A stretch of DNA of 19,192 nucleotides from an uncultured Clostridia bacterium (GTDB taxonomy: Bacteria; Bacillota; Clostridia; Christensenellales; Aristaeellaceae): assembly GCA_937934775.1 (NCBI GenBank), contig CALGYL010000055.1:1-19192 (forward strand), written 5' to 3'. The notes below the pieces were generated by a model. It was given only the letters and a program-made list of their open reading frames with translations. It did no database searches and was not told the origin of the DNA. Position numbers and translations under genes: made by a program. Of this stretch, positions 1 to 7,100 are shown in pieces (the stretch's first letter is position 1; every line of letters starts with the position of its first letter).

Positions 1-54
1 CGCACTGGTCGCCGGAAGCGAATGAAGAAGAACGAGGCTTTGTTGATGGTCTGA
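1..54 (+). CDS. Possible 3' end of an unidentified plus-strand gene
   Basis: The frame beginning at base 1 reads RTGRRKRMKKNEALLMV and stops at TGA (52-54), right where the hairpin at 54-89 begins. Most third codon positions in this frame are G or C, as in the real genes nearby, and a convergent gene ending at a shared hairpin would fit. Only 17 residues are visible and they match no family I know. A second frame (from base 3) is also open but runs straight through the hairpin, so it is less likely. This is a weak call. Confidence 0.3.
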   Translation, partial: RTGRRKRMKKNEALLMV

Positions 55-89
55 GATGTGCCCGGCGCAAAAAAGCGCCGGGCACATCT
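54..89. terminator. Perfect 15-bp hairpin, probable terminator of the topoisomerase operon
   Basis: Bases 54-68 (AGATGTGCCCGGCGC) pair perfectly with 75-89, leaving a six-base A loop (T loop on the minus strand). The stem begins 14 nt past the stop codon of the minus-strand topoisomerase A subunit. There is no run of T after the stem on either strand, so it is not a textbook intrinsic terminator. The stability, symmetry and position fit a bidirectional terminator or an mRNA 3'-end stabiliser. Confidence 0.7.
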
Positions 90-103
90 GTCAGGGGTTA
101 TTC

Positions 104-2521
104 TTATACCGGGCTTACTTCCTCAACCAGGTCGTCCATCATCGCCATGACCAGCGGCTGGCCTTTCCCGGCCTTGAGCTCAATCTTGACCCATTCGGTG
201 TTGAGCTTGGTCACAAGGCCCTGACGCTGCAGGGTGATGAAGTCGAACGGCTCCCGAACCATCAGCGCGCCCGCGATCCTTTCGCCGTTGGCGCCGTTTT
301 TCAGGAACATGAAGCACTTGACGCCCTTGCCGCCCCGCGCTTGTGGATCGAAATCCACCAGCAGGCAGCGCTTCATATAGCCCCGGTCGCTGACCAGAAG
401 CGCCTCGCCTTCGGCGGAATCGATTAAAAACGCGAACGCCGTCCGGTCGTCCGGCGACAGGGTGACGCCCTTGACGCCCGCCGAAGCGCGTCCTGTGGAG
501 GGAATTTCCGACGCGTCAAACAGGATCGACATGGCGCGCTCGGTGAATAGCAGCATCTGCGCTTCGCCGTTTGCGCGCTCCACAAAGATCAACTCGTCGC
601 CCGATTTCAGATTGAGGGAGGTAAAGCGCGCCTTGCGGACCGCGTATTCGGAGAGTGCGCTGCGCTTGACCAGGCCGCCGCGGGTCACAAAAATCAAGTC
701 GCCCGCGTAGCCGTCGTCAGGCAGCGCGAAGGCCGTCACCAGCTTTTCCTTGGCATCGTAGCCCGCAAGCAAGCCCGTCAGCGCAAGGCCTCTGTCCTTG
801 GGCCGGACTTCCGGCACCTGGGACACCGGGACCGGATAGCACTGGCCGATGCCGGAGAAGAACAGAATGCGCTCGTCGGTCTTCGTCCGGACCAGCATGC
901 GCGGCTTTTCTACGTCCTCCGTCTGCGCCTTTTCCCAAGCCTTGGGCGTCAGGCGCTTGACGAAGCCCGCCCGGGTGACCAACACGACGGTCTCCTCGGC
1001 CACAGGCTTCTCATCTTCAAAGACCGGCGCTTCCTCCGGCTTTTCGATCAACACCGTGCGGCGCGCATCCGCGTACCGCGATCTGATTTCGAGCAACTCC
1101 TGCTTGATAACATTTAGCAGCTTTTTCTCGCTGCCCAGTATGCCCAGCAGCCGGTCGATCAGTTTTTTGATTTCTTCATATTCCTTGCGCAGCGACACGA
1201 TTTCAAGGTTGGTGAGCCGCTGCAGGCGCATGTCCAGAATCGCCTGCGCTTGGATGTCCGACAAGGCGAAGCGGTTCATCAGCTTTTCCCGGGCTTCCTT
1301 GGGCGTGGAGGAGGAGCGGATCAGCCGGATCACTTCGTCCAGGTTGTCGACGGCGATAATCAGGCCTTCCAGAATGTGGGCGCGAGCTTTCGCCTGTTCC
1401 AGTTCGTACTGGGTGCGCCGGGTGACCACGTCCCTCTGGTGCCGGATGAAGTGGCCGATCATCTCCTTGAGCCCCATCTGCACCGGCTTGCCGCCCGCAA
1501 TGGCCACGATGTTGACGCCGAAGGTGATCTGAAGATCCGAATACTTGTAGAGAAGCGCCAGGGTCTTCTCCGGGTCCACATCCCGCTTCAGTTCGACGAC
1601 CGCCCGCATGCCGGTGCGGTCGGATTCGTCGCGAATGTCGTGGATGCCGCCGAAGAGCGCCTTTTTCTCCTCGCTGAGCTTCAGGATTTTCTCCAGCATG
1701 TAGGACTTGTTCACCTGGTAGGGCATTTCGGTCACAACCAGCAGCGTCCTTCCGGACGGGCCGGGCTCCACATGTACCTTCGCCCGGTTCTGCAGCTTGC
1801 CGCGGCCGGTTTCATAGGCGGTTTTCAGCTCGTCGTCCTTTAGAAGAATGCCGCCGGTGGGGAAGTCGGGCGCGGGGATGTAGCGCATCAACTCGTCTAC
1901 GGTGATATCGGGCTTGTCGATCTGCGCCACCACGCCGTCGATGGCCTCGCCCAGGTTGTGGGGCGGGATGTTTGTGGCCAGGCCCACCGCGATGCCGCTG
2001 GCGCCGTTGACCAGGAGGTTCGGGAAGCGGCCGGGCAGCATGTCCGGCTCTTTCTGGGTATCGTCAAAGTTCAGATGGAATCCCACGGTGTCCTTGTCGA
2101 TGTCGCGAAGCAGTTCCATCGCAAGGCTGGTCATCTTGGCTTCGGTGTAACGCATGGCGGCCGGACTGTCGCCGTCGATGGAACCGAAGTTGCCGTGGCC
2201 GTCCACCAGCATCCCGCGCATCACAAACGGCTGCGCCATGCGGGCCAGCGCGTCGTAGACGGACGTGTCGCCATGGGGGTGGTATTTGCCCAGACAGTCG
2301 CCCACGATGCGGGCGCATTTTCTGTGCGGCTTGTCGCTGCTCAGGCCCAGCTCGTGCATGGTGAAGAGGATGCGTCGCTGGACGGGCTTGAGGCCGTCCT
2401 CCACGCGGGGCAGCGCGCGCTCCAGAATGACGTACTCAGAGTAGGGGATCATCGACTGGTGCATCACGTCTTCCATCGCGCGCTGGATGACGACGTCCCG
2501 GGGTGGTTCGATTTTACTCAA
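104..2521 (-). CDS. parC: Type IIA DNA topoisomerase subunit A (topoisomerase IV ParC-like; GyrA paralogue possible)
   Basis: This 805-aa subunit cuts and rejoins both DNA strands as an A2B2 complex with the B subunit encoded just upstream, to untangle or relax DNA. The breakage-reunion domain fills about residues 10-480. The active-site tyrosine is Tyr125 in AAMRYTEAK. The quinolone-determining region reads KYHPHGDTSVYD, with Thr86 and Asp90 at the E. coli GyrA Ser83 and Asp87 positions. The C-terminal beta-pinwheel (about 500-800) has no GyrA box in its first blade; only a late blade carries a similar QARGGKG (727-733). Phrases such as LQITFGVNIVAI and LIRSSS resemble Bacillus ParC more than GyrA, so I prefer parC, although databases may label it gyrA. 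The start is TTG at 2521, preceded by GGGGGTGA at 6-nt spacing. It overlaps the B-subunit stop as TTGA, which implies translational coupling. Confidence 0.93.
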   Translation of the reverse strand: MSKIEPPRDVVIQRAMEDVMHQSMIPYSEYVILERALPRVEDGLKPVQRRILFTMHELGLSSDKPHRKCARIVGDCLGKYHPHGDTSVYDALARMAQPFVMRGMLVDGHGNFGSIDGDSPAAMRYTEAKMTSLAMELLRDIDKDTVGFHLNFDDTQKEPDMLPGRFPNLLVNGASGIAVGLATNIPPHNLGEAIDGVVAQIDKPDITVDELMRYIPAPDFPTGGILLKDDELKTAYETGRGKLQNRAKVHVEPGPSGRTLLVVTEMPYQVNKSYMLEKILKLSEEKKALFGGIHDIRDESDRTGMRAVVELKRDVDPEKTLALLYKYSDLQITFGVNIVAIAGGKPVQMGLKEMIGHFIRHQRDVVTRRTQYELEQAKARAHILEGLIIAVDNLDEVIRLIRSSSTPKEAREKLMNRFALSDIQAQAILDMRLQRLTNLEIVSLRKEYEEIKKLIDRLLGILGSEKKLLNVIKQELLEIRSRYADARRTVLIEKPEEAPVFEDEKPVAEETVVLVTRAGFVKRLTPKAWEKAQTEDVEKPRMLVRTKTDERILFFSGIGQCYPVPVSQVPEVRPKDRGLALTGLLAGYDAKEKLVTAFALPDDGYAGDLIFVTRGGLVKRSALSEYAVRKARFTSLNLKSGDELIFVERANGEAQMLLFTERAMSILFDASEIPSTGRASAGVKGVTLSPDDRTAFAFLIDSAEGEALLVSDRGYMKRCLLVDFDPQARGGKGVKCFMFLKNGANGERIAGALMVREPFDFITLQRQGLVTKLNTEWVKIELKAGKGQPLVMAMMDDLVEEVSPV

Positions 2522-4488
2522 TGGCCTTCACCCCCGATTTCCACGCGTTCAATGAACTTGTCCTCGCGGTTGAAGTTGGCGTGCTGGCTGATGTACTCCC
2601 GCCGCGGGTCTACCTTGTCGCCCATGAGGACGGTCACCAGCCGCTCGGCCTCCGGCGCGTCCTCCAGCGTCACCTGGACGAGCTTTCGGTATTCCGGGTT
2701 CATAGTGGTCTCCCACAATTGCTCCGGGTTCATTTCGCCCAGACCTTTGTAGCGCTGCAGCGTATAGCCCTTGCCGATTTTTTTAATGGCCGCGTCGAGT
2801 TCCCGGTCATCATAGCTGTAGATGACGTTCGTGCCCTTCTGGCACTTGTACAAAGGCGGCATGCCGATGAACACATGGCCTTCCGCGACAAGCTCCCGCA
2901 TGTAGCGGAAGAAGAAGGTCAGAAGGATTGCGCGGATGTGCGCGCCGTCCTGATCGGCGTCCGACAGGATGATCACGCGGTTGTATTTGAGCGAGCTCAG
3001 GTCAAAGTCCTCGCCGATGCCGGTGCCCAGGGCGGTGATCACCGAGCGGAATTCCTCGTTGGCCAGCACCTGGTCGATGCGCTTCTTTTCCACATTCAGC
3101 GGCTTTCCGCGCAGCGGCAGGATTGCCTGAAAGCGCCGGTCGCGGCCCTGCTTGGCGCTGCCGCCGGCCGAGTCGCCTTCGACGATAAAGAGTTCGTTTT
3201 TCGACGCGTCGCGGCCTGTGCAGCTGGAAAGTTTTCCCACCAGCGGCGCGGCTTCCAGCTGGTTTTTCTGGCGGGCCACGTCTCGCGCCTTGCGCGCGGC
3301 CTCCCGAACGCGTGCGGCCTGCACCGCTTTTTCGATGATCCGCTGGCCCAGATCCTGATGCTTCAGATTTTCCAGATACAGCGCCAGCTGCTCGGTGACG
3401 ATGGCCTCCACAATCGGCCGGACCTCGGTATTTCCCAGGCGGCCTTTGGTCTGGCCTTCGAACTGCGGCTTCTGCACGCTGCAGGCGATGACCGCCGTCA
3501 TGCCCTCCCGGAAATCCTCGCCGGACAGGTTGTTGTCTTTTTCCTTCAGCGCGCCGAGGCGCCGGGCATAATCGTTGAACACCTTGGTGACGGCGGCCTT
3601 GAAGCCGGTCTCATGGGTGCCGCCCTCGCCGGTGGGGATGTTGTTGACAAAGGAGAAGATGTTTTCGGTGTAGGAATCGGTGTACTGAATCGCGACCCGG
3701 AGCATCGTGCCTTCCTTTTTGCCCTCAAGGAGAATCACATCGCCGATCCCGTTTTTATCAGCGTTCAGGTAGGTGACAAAGTCGGCGATGCCGCCGTCAT
3801 ACTTGTATTCGACGGTGCGCTTGTCCGGATCCTTGATCCGGTCGTCGGTAAACCGGAAGGAGACGCCCTGATTCAGGTACGCCAGTTCCCGGATGCGCCT
3901 GCGCACCTGATCGCCGTTGAAGGTGGTTTCTTCAAAAACCCGCGGATCGGGCTTGAAACAGACGGTGGTGCCACGCTTTCGTGTGTTGCCGATTTTGGTA
4001 AGCGGCGCGACCGGATGCCCGGAGATGATTTTTCCGGTCTTTTTATCCTCCACGCTCTCAAAGCGCTGCTGATAGTGGCTGAAATCCTGGAATACGTCCA
4101 CCACCAGCCATTCGGACAGCGCGTTGACCACCGACGCGCCCACGCCGTGCAGGCCGCCGGAGTAGGCGTAACTTTTGTTGTCAAACTTGCCGCCCGCGTG
4201 CAGCTGGGTATAGACCACCTCCACCGCCGATACGCCCAGTTGGGGGTGGATGTCCACCGGGATGCCCCGGCCGTTGTCGGACACCTCGCAGCTGTCGTCC
4301 TTTTTCAGCGTCACGGTGATTTCGGAAGCATAGCCGTTCATCGCCTCGTCAATGGCGTTGTCGACGATCTCCCAGATCAGATGGTGCAGCCCGCGGGACC
4401 CCGTCGAGCCGATGTACATACCCGGTCGCATCCGGACCGCGTCTAGGCCCTCGAGGATCTGTATATCGCTGGCCTGGTATTTTGCCAT
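2518..4488 (-). CDS. parE: Type IIA DNA topoisomerase subunit B (topoisomerase IV ParE-like; GyrB paralogue possible)
   Basis: This is the 656-aa ATPase subunit that drives strand passage by the A subunit. The GHKL ATPase domain shows IWEIVDNAIDEA (catalytic Glu40, Mg-binding Asn44), DNGRGIP (Asp71) and GGLHGVGASVVNALS. The transducer domain contains QTKGRLGNTE. The TOPRIM domain shows EGDSAGGSAKQGRDRRF (Glu438) and the metal-binding DADQDG (Asp510, 512, 514), then KGLGEMNPEQLWETTMNP. The compact length, with no E. coli-type insertion, suits a Gram-positive GyrB or ParE. I chose ATG 4488 (MAKYQASD) because GGGAGG lies 6 nt upstream. ATG 4494 touches that site, and a longer frame reaching 4548 would cover the promoter. 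It is the first gene of a two-gene operon. The parE label follows from the parC-like partner; gyrB is the alternative. Confidence 0.93.
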   Translation of the reverse strand: MAKYQASDIQILEGLDAVRMRPGMYIGSTGSRGLHHLIWEIVDNAIDEAMNGYASEITVTLKKDDSCEVSDNGRGIPVDIHPQLGVSAVEVVYTQLHAGGKFDNKSYAYSGGLHGVGASVVNALSEWLVVDVFQDFSHYQQRFESVEDKKTGKIISGHPVAPLTKIGNTRKRGTTVCFKPDPRVFEETTFNGDQVRRRIRELAYLNQGVSFRFTDDRIKDPDKRTVEYKYDGGIADFVTYLNADKNGIGDVILLEGKKEGTMLRVAIQYTDSYTENIFSFVNNIPTGEGGTHETGFKAAVTKVFNDYARRLGALKEKDNNLSGEDFREGMTAVIACSVQKPQFEGQTKGRLGNTEVRPIVEAIVTEQLALYLENLKHQDLGQRIIEKAVQAARVREAARKARDVARQKNQLEAAPLVGKLSSCTGRDASKNELFIVEGDSAGGSAKQGRDRRFQAILPLRGKPLNVEKKRIDQVLANEEFRSVITALGTGIGEDFDLSSLKYNRVIILSDADQDGAHIRAILLTFFFRYMRELVAEGHVFIGMPPLYKCQKGTNVIYSYDDRELDAAIKKIGKGYTLQRYKGLGEMNPEQLWETTMNPEYRKLVQVTLEDAPEAERLVTVLMGDKVDPRREYISQHANFNREDKFIERVEIGGEGH

Positions 4489-4518
4489 GCGCATCCTCCC
4501 AAAATACTTTTTCAGGAT

Positions 4519-4548
4519 ATTATACCATATATAGCATGAGGAATGCAA
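4519..4548 (-). promoter_or_regulatory. Promoter of the topoisomerase operon
   Basis: Read on the minus strand, TGGTATAAT gives a perfect extended -10 (hexamer 4524-4519). A weak -35, TTGCAT (4548-4543), sits 18 nt upstream. The expected transcript start lies near 4512, about 24 nt before the ATG at 4488, with GGGAGG between them. Confidence 0.7.
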
Positions 4549-4600
4549 ATCAAGACAGGATATGGAGGCCGAATCGCTTTTCGGGGGACACCCGGCGATG

Positions 4601-4629
4601 TTGTATTTTGCGCAAAAACGTGGTATCGT
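4601..4629 (+). promoter_or_regulatory. Possible promoter of the pentapeptide-repeat gene
   Basis: TTGTAT (4601-4606), a 17-nt spacer, and TATCGT (4624-4629) preceded by TGG form a plausible extended -10 promoter. Transcription would begin near 4635, close to the RBS AGGGTG (4634-4639), so the leader would be very short. An alternative is a start further upstream in the AT-rich stretch 4519-4535, which overlaps the divergent topoisomerase promoter. Confidence 0.4.
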
Positions 4630-4645
4630 AGACAGGGTGATGCGG

Positions 4646-5287
4646 ATGAACCGGATGAAACCTCAGCTAGTAGAACCTTTGATGGAAGGCGACCTTCAGA
4701 AAGAGGCTCGGCGGGCTGTTCTGGAAGGCGACGAGGCTGCCGGCTTTCAATTTGAAGGCGGCGTATTGATGGATTTTTCTGAAAAAAGGCTGGAGTTTTC
4801 CGGCTGTTCGTTTCTTCGGTGCCGGTTTGAAGAGATCTCGGTGCGGTGGCTCAGCTTTACCGACTGTGTGTTTACCGGCTGCGATTTCTCGAATGCCTCG
4901 CTGAAGGGCGCGGCATTCCGGCGGGTTGAAATGCGCGACTGCCGGTCGGTAGGCGCGGAAATTGCGGACAGCTGGATCGCGCACGCGGTATTTACCGGCT
5001 GCAGCATGAGCTACGCGGGGTTCGGAAAGGGCAAGCTGGAGCTCGCGCGGTTTGAGGACTGCGACCTGAAGGAAGCGTCGTTCTCCGGATGCTCGTTTAA
5101 AACGGTGGAATTCGAACGTTGTATCCTCAGCGCCGCGGAGTTTTTCTCGACGCCACTCAAGGGCGTCGATTTTCGAACGGATCAGATCGACGGCATCAAG
5201 CTGGCCGGCGGTGAGCTGCGCGGCGCGGTGGTAACGCCCGTACAGGCCGTGGAGCTTTCCAAACTTCTGGGGGTTGTGGTCGCCTAA
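4646..5287 (+). CDS. Pentapeptide-repeat protein, Qnr-like (putative topoisomerase-protection protein)
   Basis: This is a 213-aa right-handed quadrilateral beta-helix protein. From about residue 45 nearly every fifth residue is F, L or M, often in the form C-x-F or A-x-L: CSFLRC, DCVFTGCDFSNASLKG, DCDLKEASFSGCSF, LKGVDF. The C-terminus VQAVELSKLLGVVVA resembles Gram-positive Qnr-type proteins such as EfsQnr (family knowledge, not checked by alignment). Qnr proteins mimic DNA and relieve quinolone inhibition of gyrase and topoisomerase IV. The gene is divergent from a type IIA topoisomerase operon, which fits that role. I chose ATG 4646 because AGGGTG lies 6 nt upstream and the resulting length matches the 211-218 aa usual for Qnr. 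ATG 4562 would add 28 non-repeat residues behind a badly spaced RBS, and 4640 and 4655 are also possible. Generic pentapeptide proteins of unknown role remain an alternative. Confidence 0.85.
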   Translation: MNRMKPQLVEPLMEGDLQKEARRAVLEGDEAAGFQFEGGVLMDFSEKRLEFSGCSFLRCRFEEISVRWLSFTDCVFTGCDFSNASLKGAAFRRVEMRDCRSVGAEIADSWIAHAVFTGCSMSYAGFGKGKLELARFEDCDLKEASFSGCSFKTVEFERCILSAAEFFSTPLKGVDFRTDQIDGIKLAGGELRGAVVTPVQAVELSKLLGVVVA

Positions 5288-5343
5288 GCGGTTGGCATGG
5301 ATGGATGGGACAGGCGCATAAGGTTGCCCGAGGGGGGAATCGA

Positions 5344-6333
5344 ATGCGCAAGGCGGTGAATCTGTCGGCGGCGCTGTCGGCGATCGCGGCAATGGTGGGC
5401 GCAGGCTTCGCGTCGGGCCGGGAACTGGTGGTATTTTTCGCGGGGCAGGGCACTGCCTCCTGGCTGGGCGTTGCGGTGGCCTGCGCGGGCGCGGGCTTTC
5501 TGGCGGGTGCGATCTCCGCGCTGGCCGGGCGCACCGGACAGCGGGCGCTGCCCGGGGTATTTGCCCGGACAATGGGCAGGGGATCGGGCATCGCGATGCA
5601 GGTGGTGTACACGGCGCTTCTGGTTCTGTGCTCGGCGGCCATGCTGTCCACCGGCGCGACATTGGGCGCGCTGACGTTTCCGTTTCACGGTTCCTTTCTG
5701 CTGGGCACGGTCATTACACTGATCTGCGCGCTTCTTCTGGCCCGGCGCGGCGCGCTTTCCGTGGCTGGCCTGGGGTTGGTGGTCGTTATGGCCGTCTGGT
5801 ATGTCGCGCTGGGTGTGGGGCAGAGCGGGTCCGGCCTCCGGGTGGGTGGATCGATCGGTATCTCCGCCGCGTCCGGGCTGATCTACGCGGCGTTCAATGG
5901 GGCGGTGGCTTCGGGCGTGGTCTGCCTGAACGCGGGGGAGGGTGTCAAACCCATCCGGGTCGGGCTGTACACCGGTCTTCTGTTGGCTGCGATGCTGATT
6001 CCGGCCAACAGGGCGCTGCTTCGGACGGATGTTGCCACACGCCAGATGGCGCTGCCGTCGGTGGTGATGGCGCAAAGATGGGGCGTTACGGGGTACTATC
6101 TGTCCATCTGCGCGCTGTTTGCCGCGGTGGTTACCACGCTGGGCGCGGCGCTGTCCGCGCTCCGGGTGCAACTGTCTGAAACCGGCCTTCGTCCAAATCA
6201 GGCGCTGTTCTTTTCCTGCGCGGCGGCGCTCGCCCTGTCGATGGCGGGCCTGACCGCACTGGTGGGCGTCGGTTATCCGGCGGCGGGGCTGATATGCGCG
6301 GTGATGCTGCTGCTTCTGATTTCTTATCTTTAA
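5344..6333 (+). CDS. YkvI-like polytopic membrane protein (LeuT-fold transporter relative)
   Basis: This 329-aa protein is almost wholly hydrophobic, with about ten predicted transmembrane segments and short loops. The N-terminal VGAGFASGRELVVFFAGQG (residues 18-36) is the hallmark of the YkvI family, where Bacillus YkvI has GAGFATGQE at the same place. That glycine-rich, broken first helix resembles the substrate-binding helix of LeuT-fold transporters. The substrate is unknown and transport itself is inferred. The start is ATG 5344, with GAGGGGGG 6 nt upstream; a longer frame from 5305 lacks such a site. It follows the pentapeptide-repeat gene after 56 nt without a visible terminator and precedes the next gene by 18 nt, so the three probably form one operon. 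Confidence 0.8.
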   Translation: MRKAVNLSAALSAIAAMVGAGFASGRELVVFFAGQGTASWLGVAVACAGAGFLAGAISALAGRTGQRALPGVFARTMGRGSGIAMQVVYTALLVLCSAAMLSTGATLGALTFPFHGSFLLGTVITLICALLLARRGALSVAGLGLVVVMAVWYVALGVGQSGSGLRVGGSIGISAASGLIYAAFNGAVASGVVCLNAGEGVKPIRVGLYTGLLLAAMLIPANRALLRTDVATRQMALPSVVMAQRWGVTGYYLSICALFAAVVTTLGAALSALRVQLSETGLRPNQALFFSCAAALALSMAGLTALVGVGYPAAGLICAVMLLLLISYL

Positions 6334-6351
6334 CGCGTTACGGAGGCGTTC

Positions 6352-6930
6352 ATGCGATACTGGATGTGGCCTTTCAGGCTGCGATGGAAGAAAAAACCGC
6401 TCAAGCTCAAGCGGATTGTTCGCAAGCGCCGCCCGCACAAAAACGCCCGCGACCGTCTGCGGGACTTTGGCCTGAGCCGGTTCCGGTACCTCTGGGTTAT
6501 CCCGATTCTGATCGCGATGATCGTCGTGGTCGCCAGCGTGCGCGTACCCAAGACGGCCACCGCCTTCCTTCAGCAGACATCCTCCCGGAGCGAGATTTCG
6601 GAGGCGGGCATCGCAATTCGCTCCGCGAAGTACCGCACCTCGATCCCCGCGGGATACCGGCTGGCGGTGGATCTCGCCTGGAGTTCGTCGCCTCAACTGG
6701 AAGAAATCCTGGTGACGCTGATCCTCCGGGACGATGGCGGCGAAGCCGTCGCCACGGAGACCACCGTCATCGAGTCGGAGACGCTGGCGGCTCAGGAACC
6801 GATGACCCGCGCGGAAATGGACATCCCCTACGATTTGCATGGAAACTACCAGCTCACCGTCCGGGTTTCGGACGGGGACGGTCAGACGATCCAGGCCGAG
6901 ACTCAATTGGGGCCGGTGAGCGTGTATTGA
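6352..6930 (+). CDS. One-pass membrane protein with very basic N-terminus, family not recognised
   Basis: I do not recognise this 192-aa protein. Residues 1-45 hold 19 Lys or Arg (for example RWKKKPLKLKRIVRKRRP) and should be cytoplasmic, able to bind nucleic acid or acidic lipid. Residues 46-63 (YLWVIPILIAMIVVVASV) form one transmembrane helix. Residues 64-192 would be outside the cell; alternating hydrophobic stretches (YRLAVDLAW, LEEILVTLILRDD, YQLTVRVSDGDG) suggest a small Ig-like beta-sandwich. There is no cysteine and no catalytic motif. ATG 6352 has GGAGG 5 nt upstream. Its 18-nt distance from the YkvI-like gene suggests co-transcription. The positive-inside rule supports an N-in, C-out topology. 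Confidence 0.75.
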   Translation: MRYWMWPFRLRWKKKPLKLKRIVRKRRPHKNARDRLRDFGLSRFRYLWVIPILIAMIVVVASVRVPKTATAFLQQTSSRSEISEAGIAIRSAKYRTSIPAGYRLAVDLAWSSSPQLEEILVTLILRDDGGEAVATETTVIESETLAAQEPMTRAEMDIPYDLHGNYQLTVRVSDGDGQTIQAETQLGPVSVY

Positions 6931-6964
6931 AGCCCATTTTATTGAAATTTAATGTAGAAAAGCA

Positions 6965-6994
6965 TTGACGTGTCCGGGACGTTTCGGGTATTAT
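6965..6994 (+). promoter_or_regulatory. Promoter of the rplM-rpsI operon
   Basis: TTGACG (6965-6970), an 18-nt spacer and TATTAT (6989-6994) give a strong housekeeping promoter, as expected for ribosomal protein genes. Transcription should begin near 7001, about 100 nt before the rplM start codon. Confidence 0.7.
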
Positions 6995-7000
6995 AAAACT

Positions 7001-7100
7001 TGCGTCGATGGGATCACTAGCCCCGAACCCGTCGAAAGCGGGCGAACAACGCGCTGACCTCGCGAAGAACGCCAGGCAAATTATTGGGGAGGAATCACCT
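7001..7100 (+). promoter_or_regulatory. rplM 5' leader, possible autoregulatory RNA
   Basis: This is about 100 nt between the predicted transcript start and the TTG start of rplM, with no convincing reading frame of its own. It can form a small hairpin CCCGT/GCGGG (7028-7042, loop CGAAA) and a weaker CGCG/CGCG stem (7050-7064). CCCC at 7021-7024 could pair with GGGG at 7086-7089, inside the ribosome binding site GGGGAGG. L13 leader RNAs are known in Bacillaceae and enterobacteria, but I cannot show that this belongs to either class. Confidence 0.3.

Noticed and set aside
1958..2752. Plus-strand open frame opposite the start of the topoisomerase A subunit
   Set aside because: Antisense shadow of the highly conserved breakage-reunion domain; no ribosome binding site or homology.
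2503..4446. Long plus-strand open frame (647 codons) opposite the topoisomerase B-subunit gene
   Set aside because: It is antisense to a clear parE/gyrB-like gene, has no recognisable protein motif, and long antisense frames are common in GC-rich DNA.
4562..4645. Longer N-terminus for the pentapeptide-repeat protein
   Set aside because: ATG 4562 has its purine-rich stretch only 1 nt away, and the extra 28 residues are not repeat-like. It cannot be excluded.
4543..4755. Short plus-strand frame (70 codons) overlapping the start of the pentapeptide gene
   Set aside because: Its coding would conflict with the repeat-bearing frame, and the product resembles nothing.
5284..6906. Minus-strand open frame (540 codons) opposite the YkvI-like gene and its neighbour
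   Set aside because: The product is rich in Arg, Gln, His and Pro without any domain, and both plus-strand genes have ribosome binding sites and sensible membrane segments.
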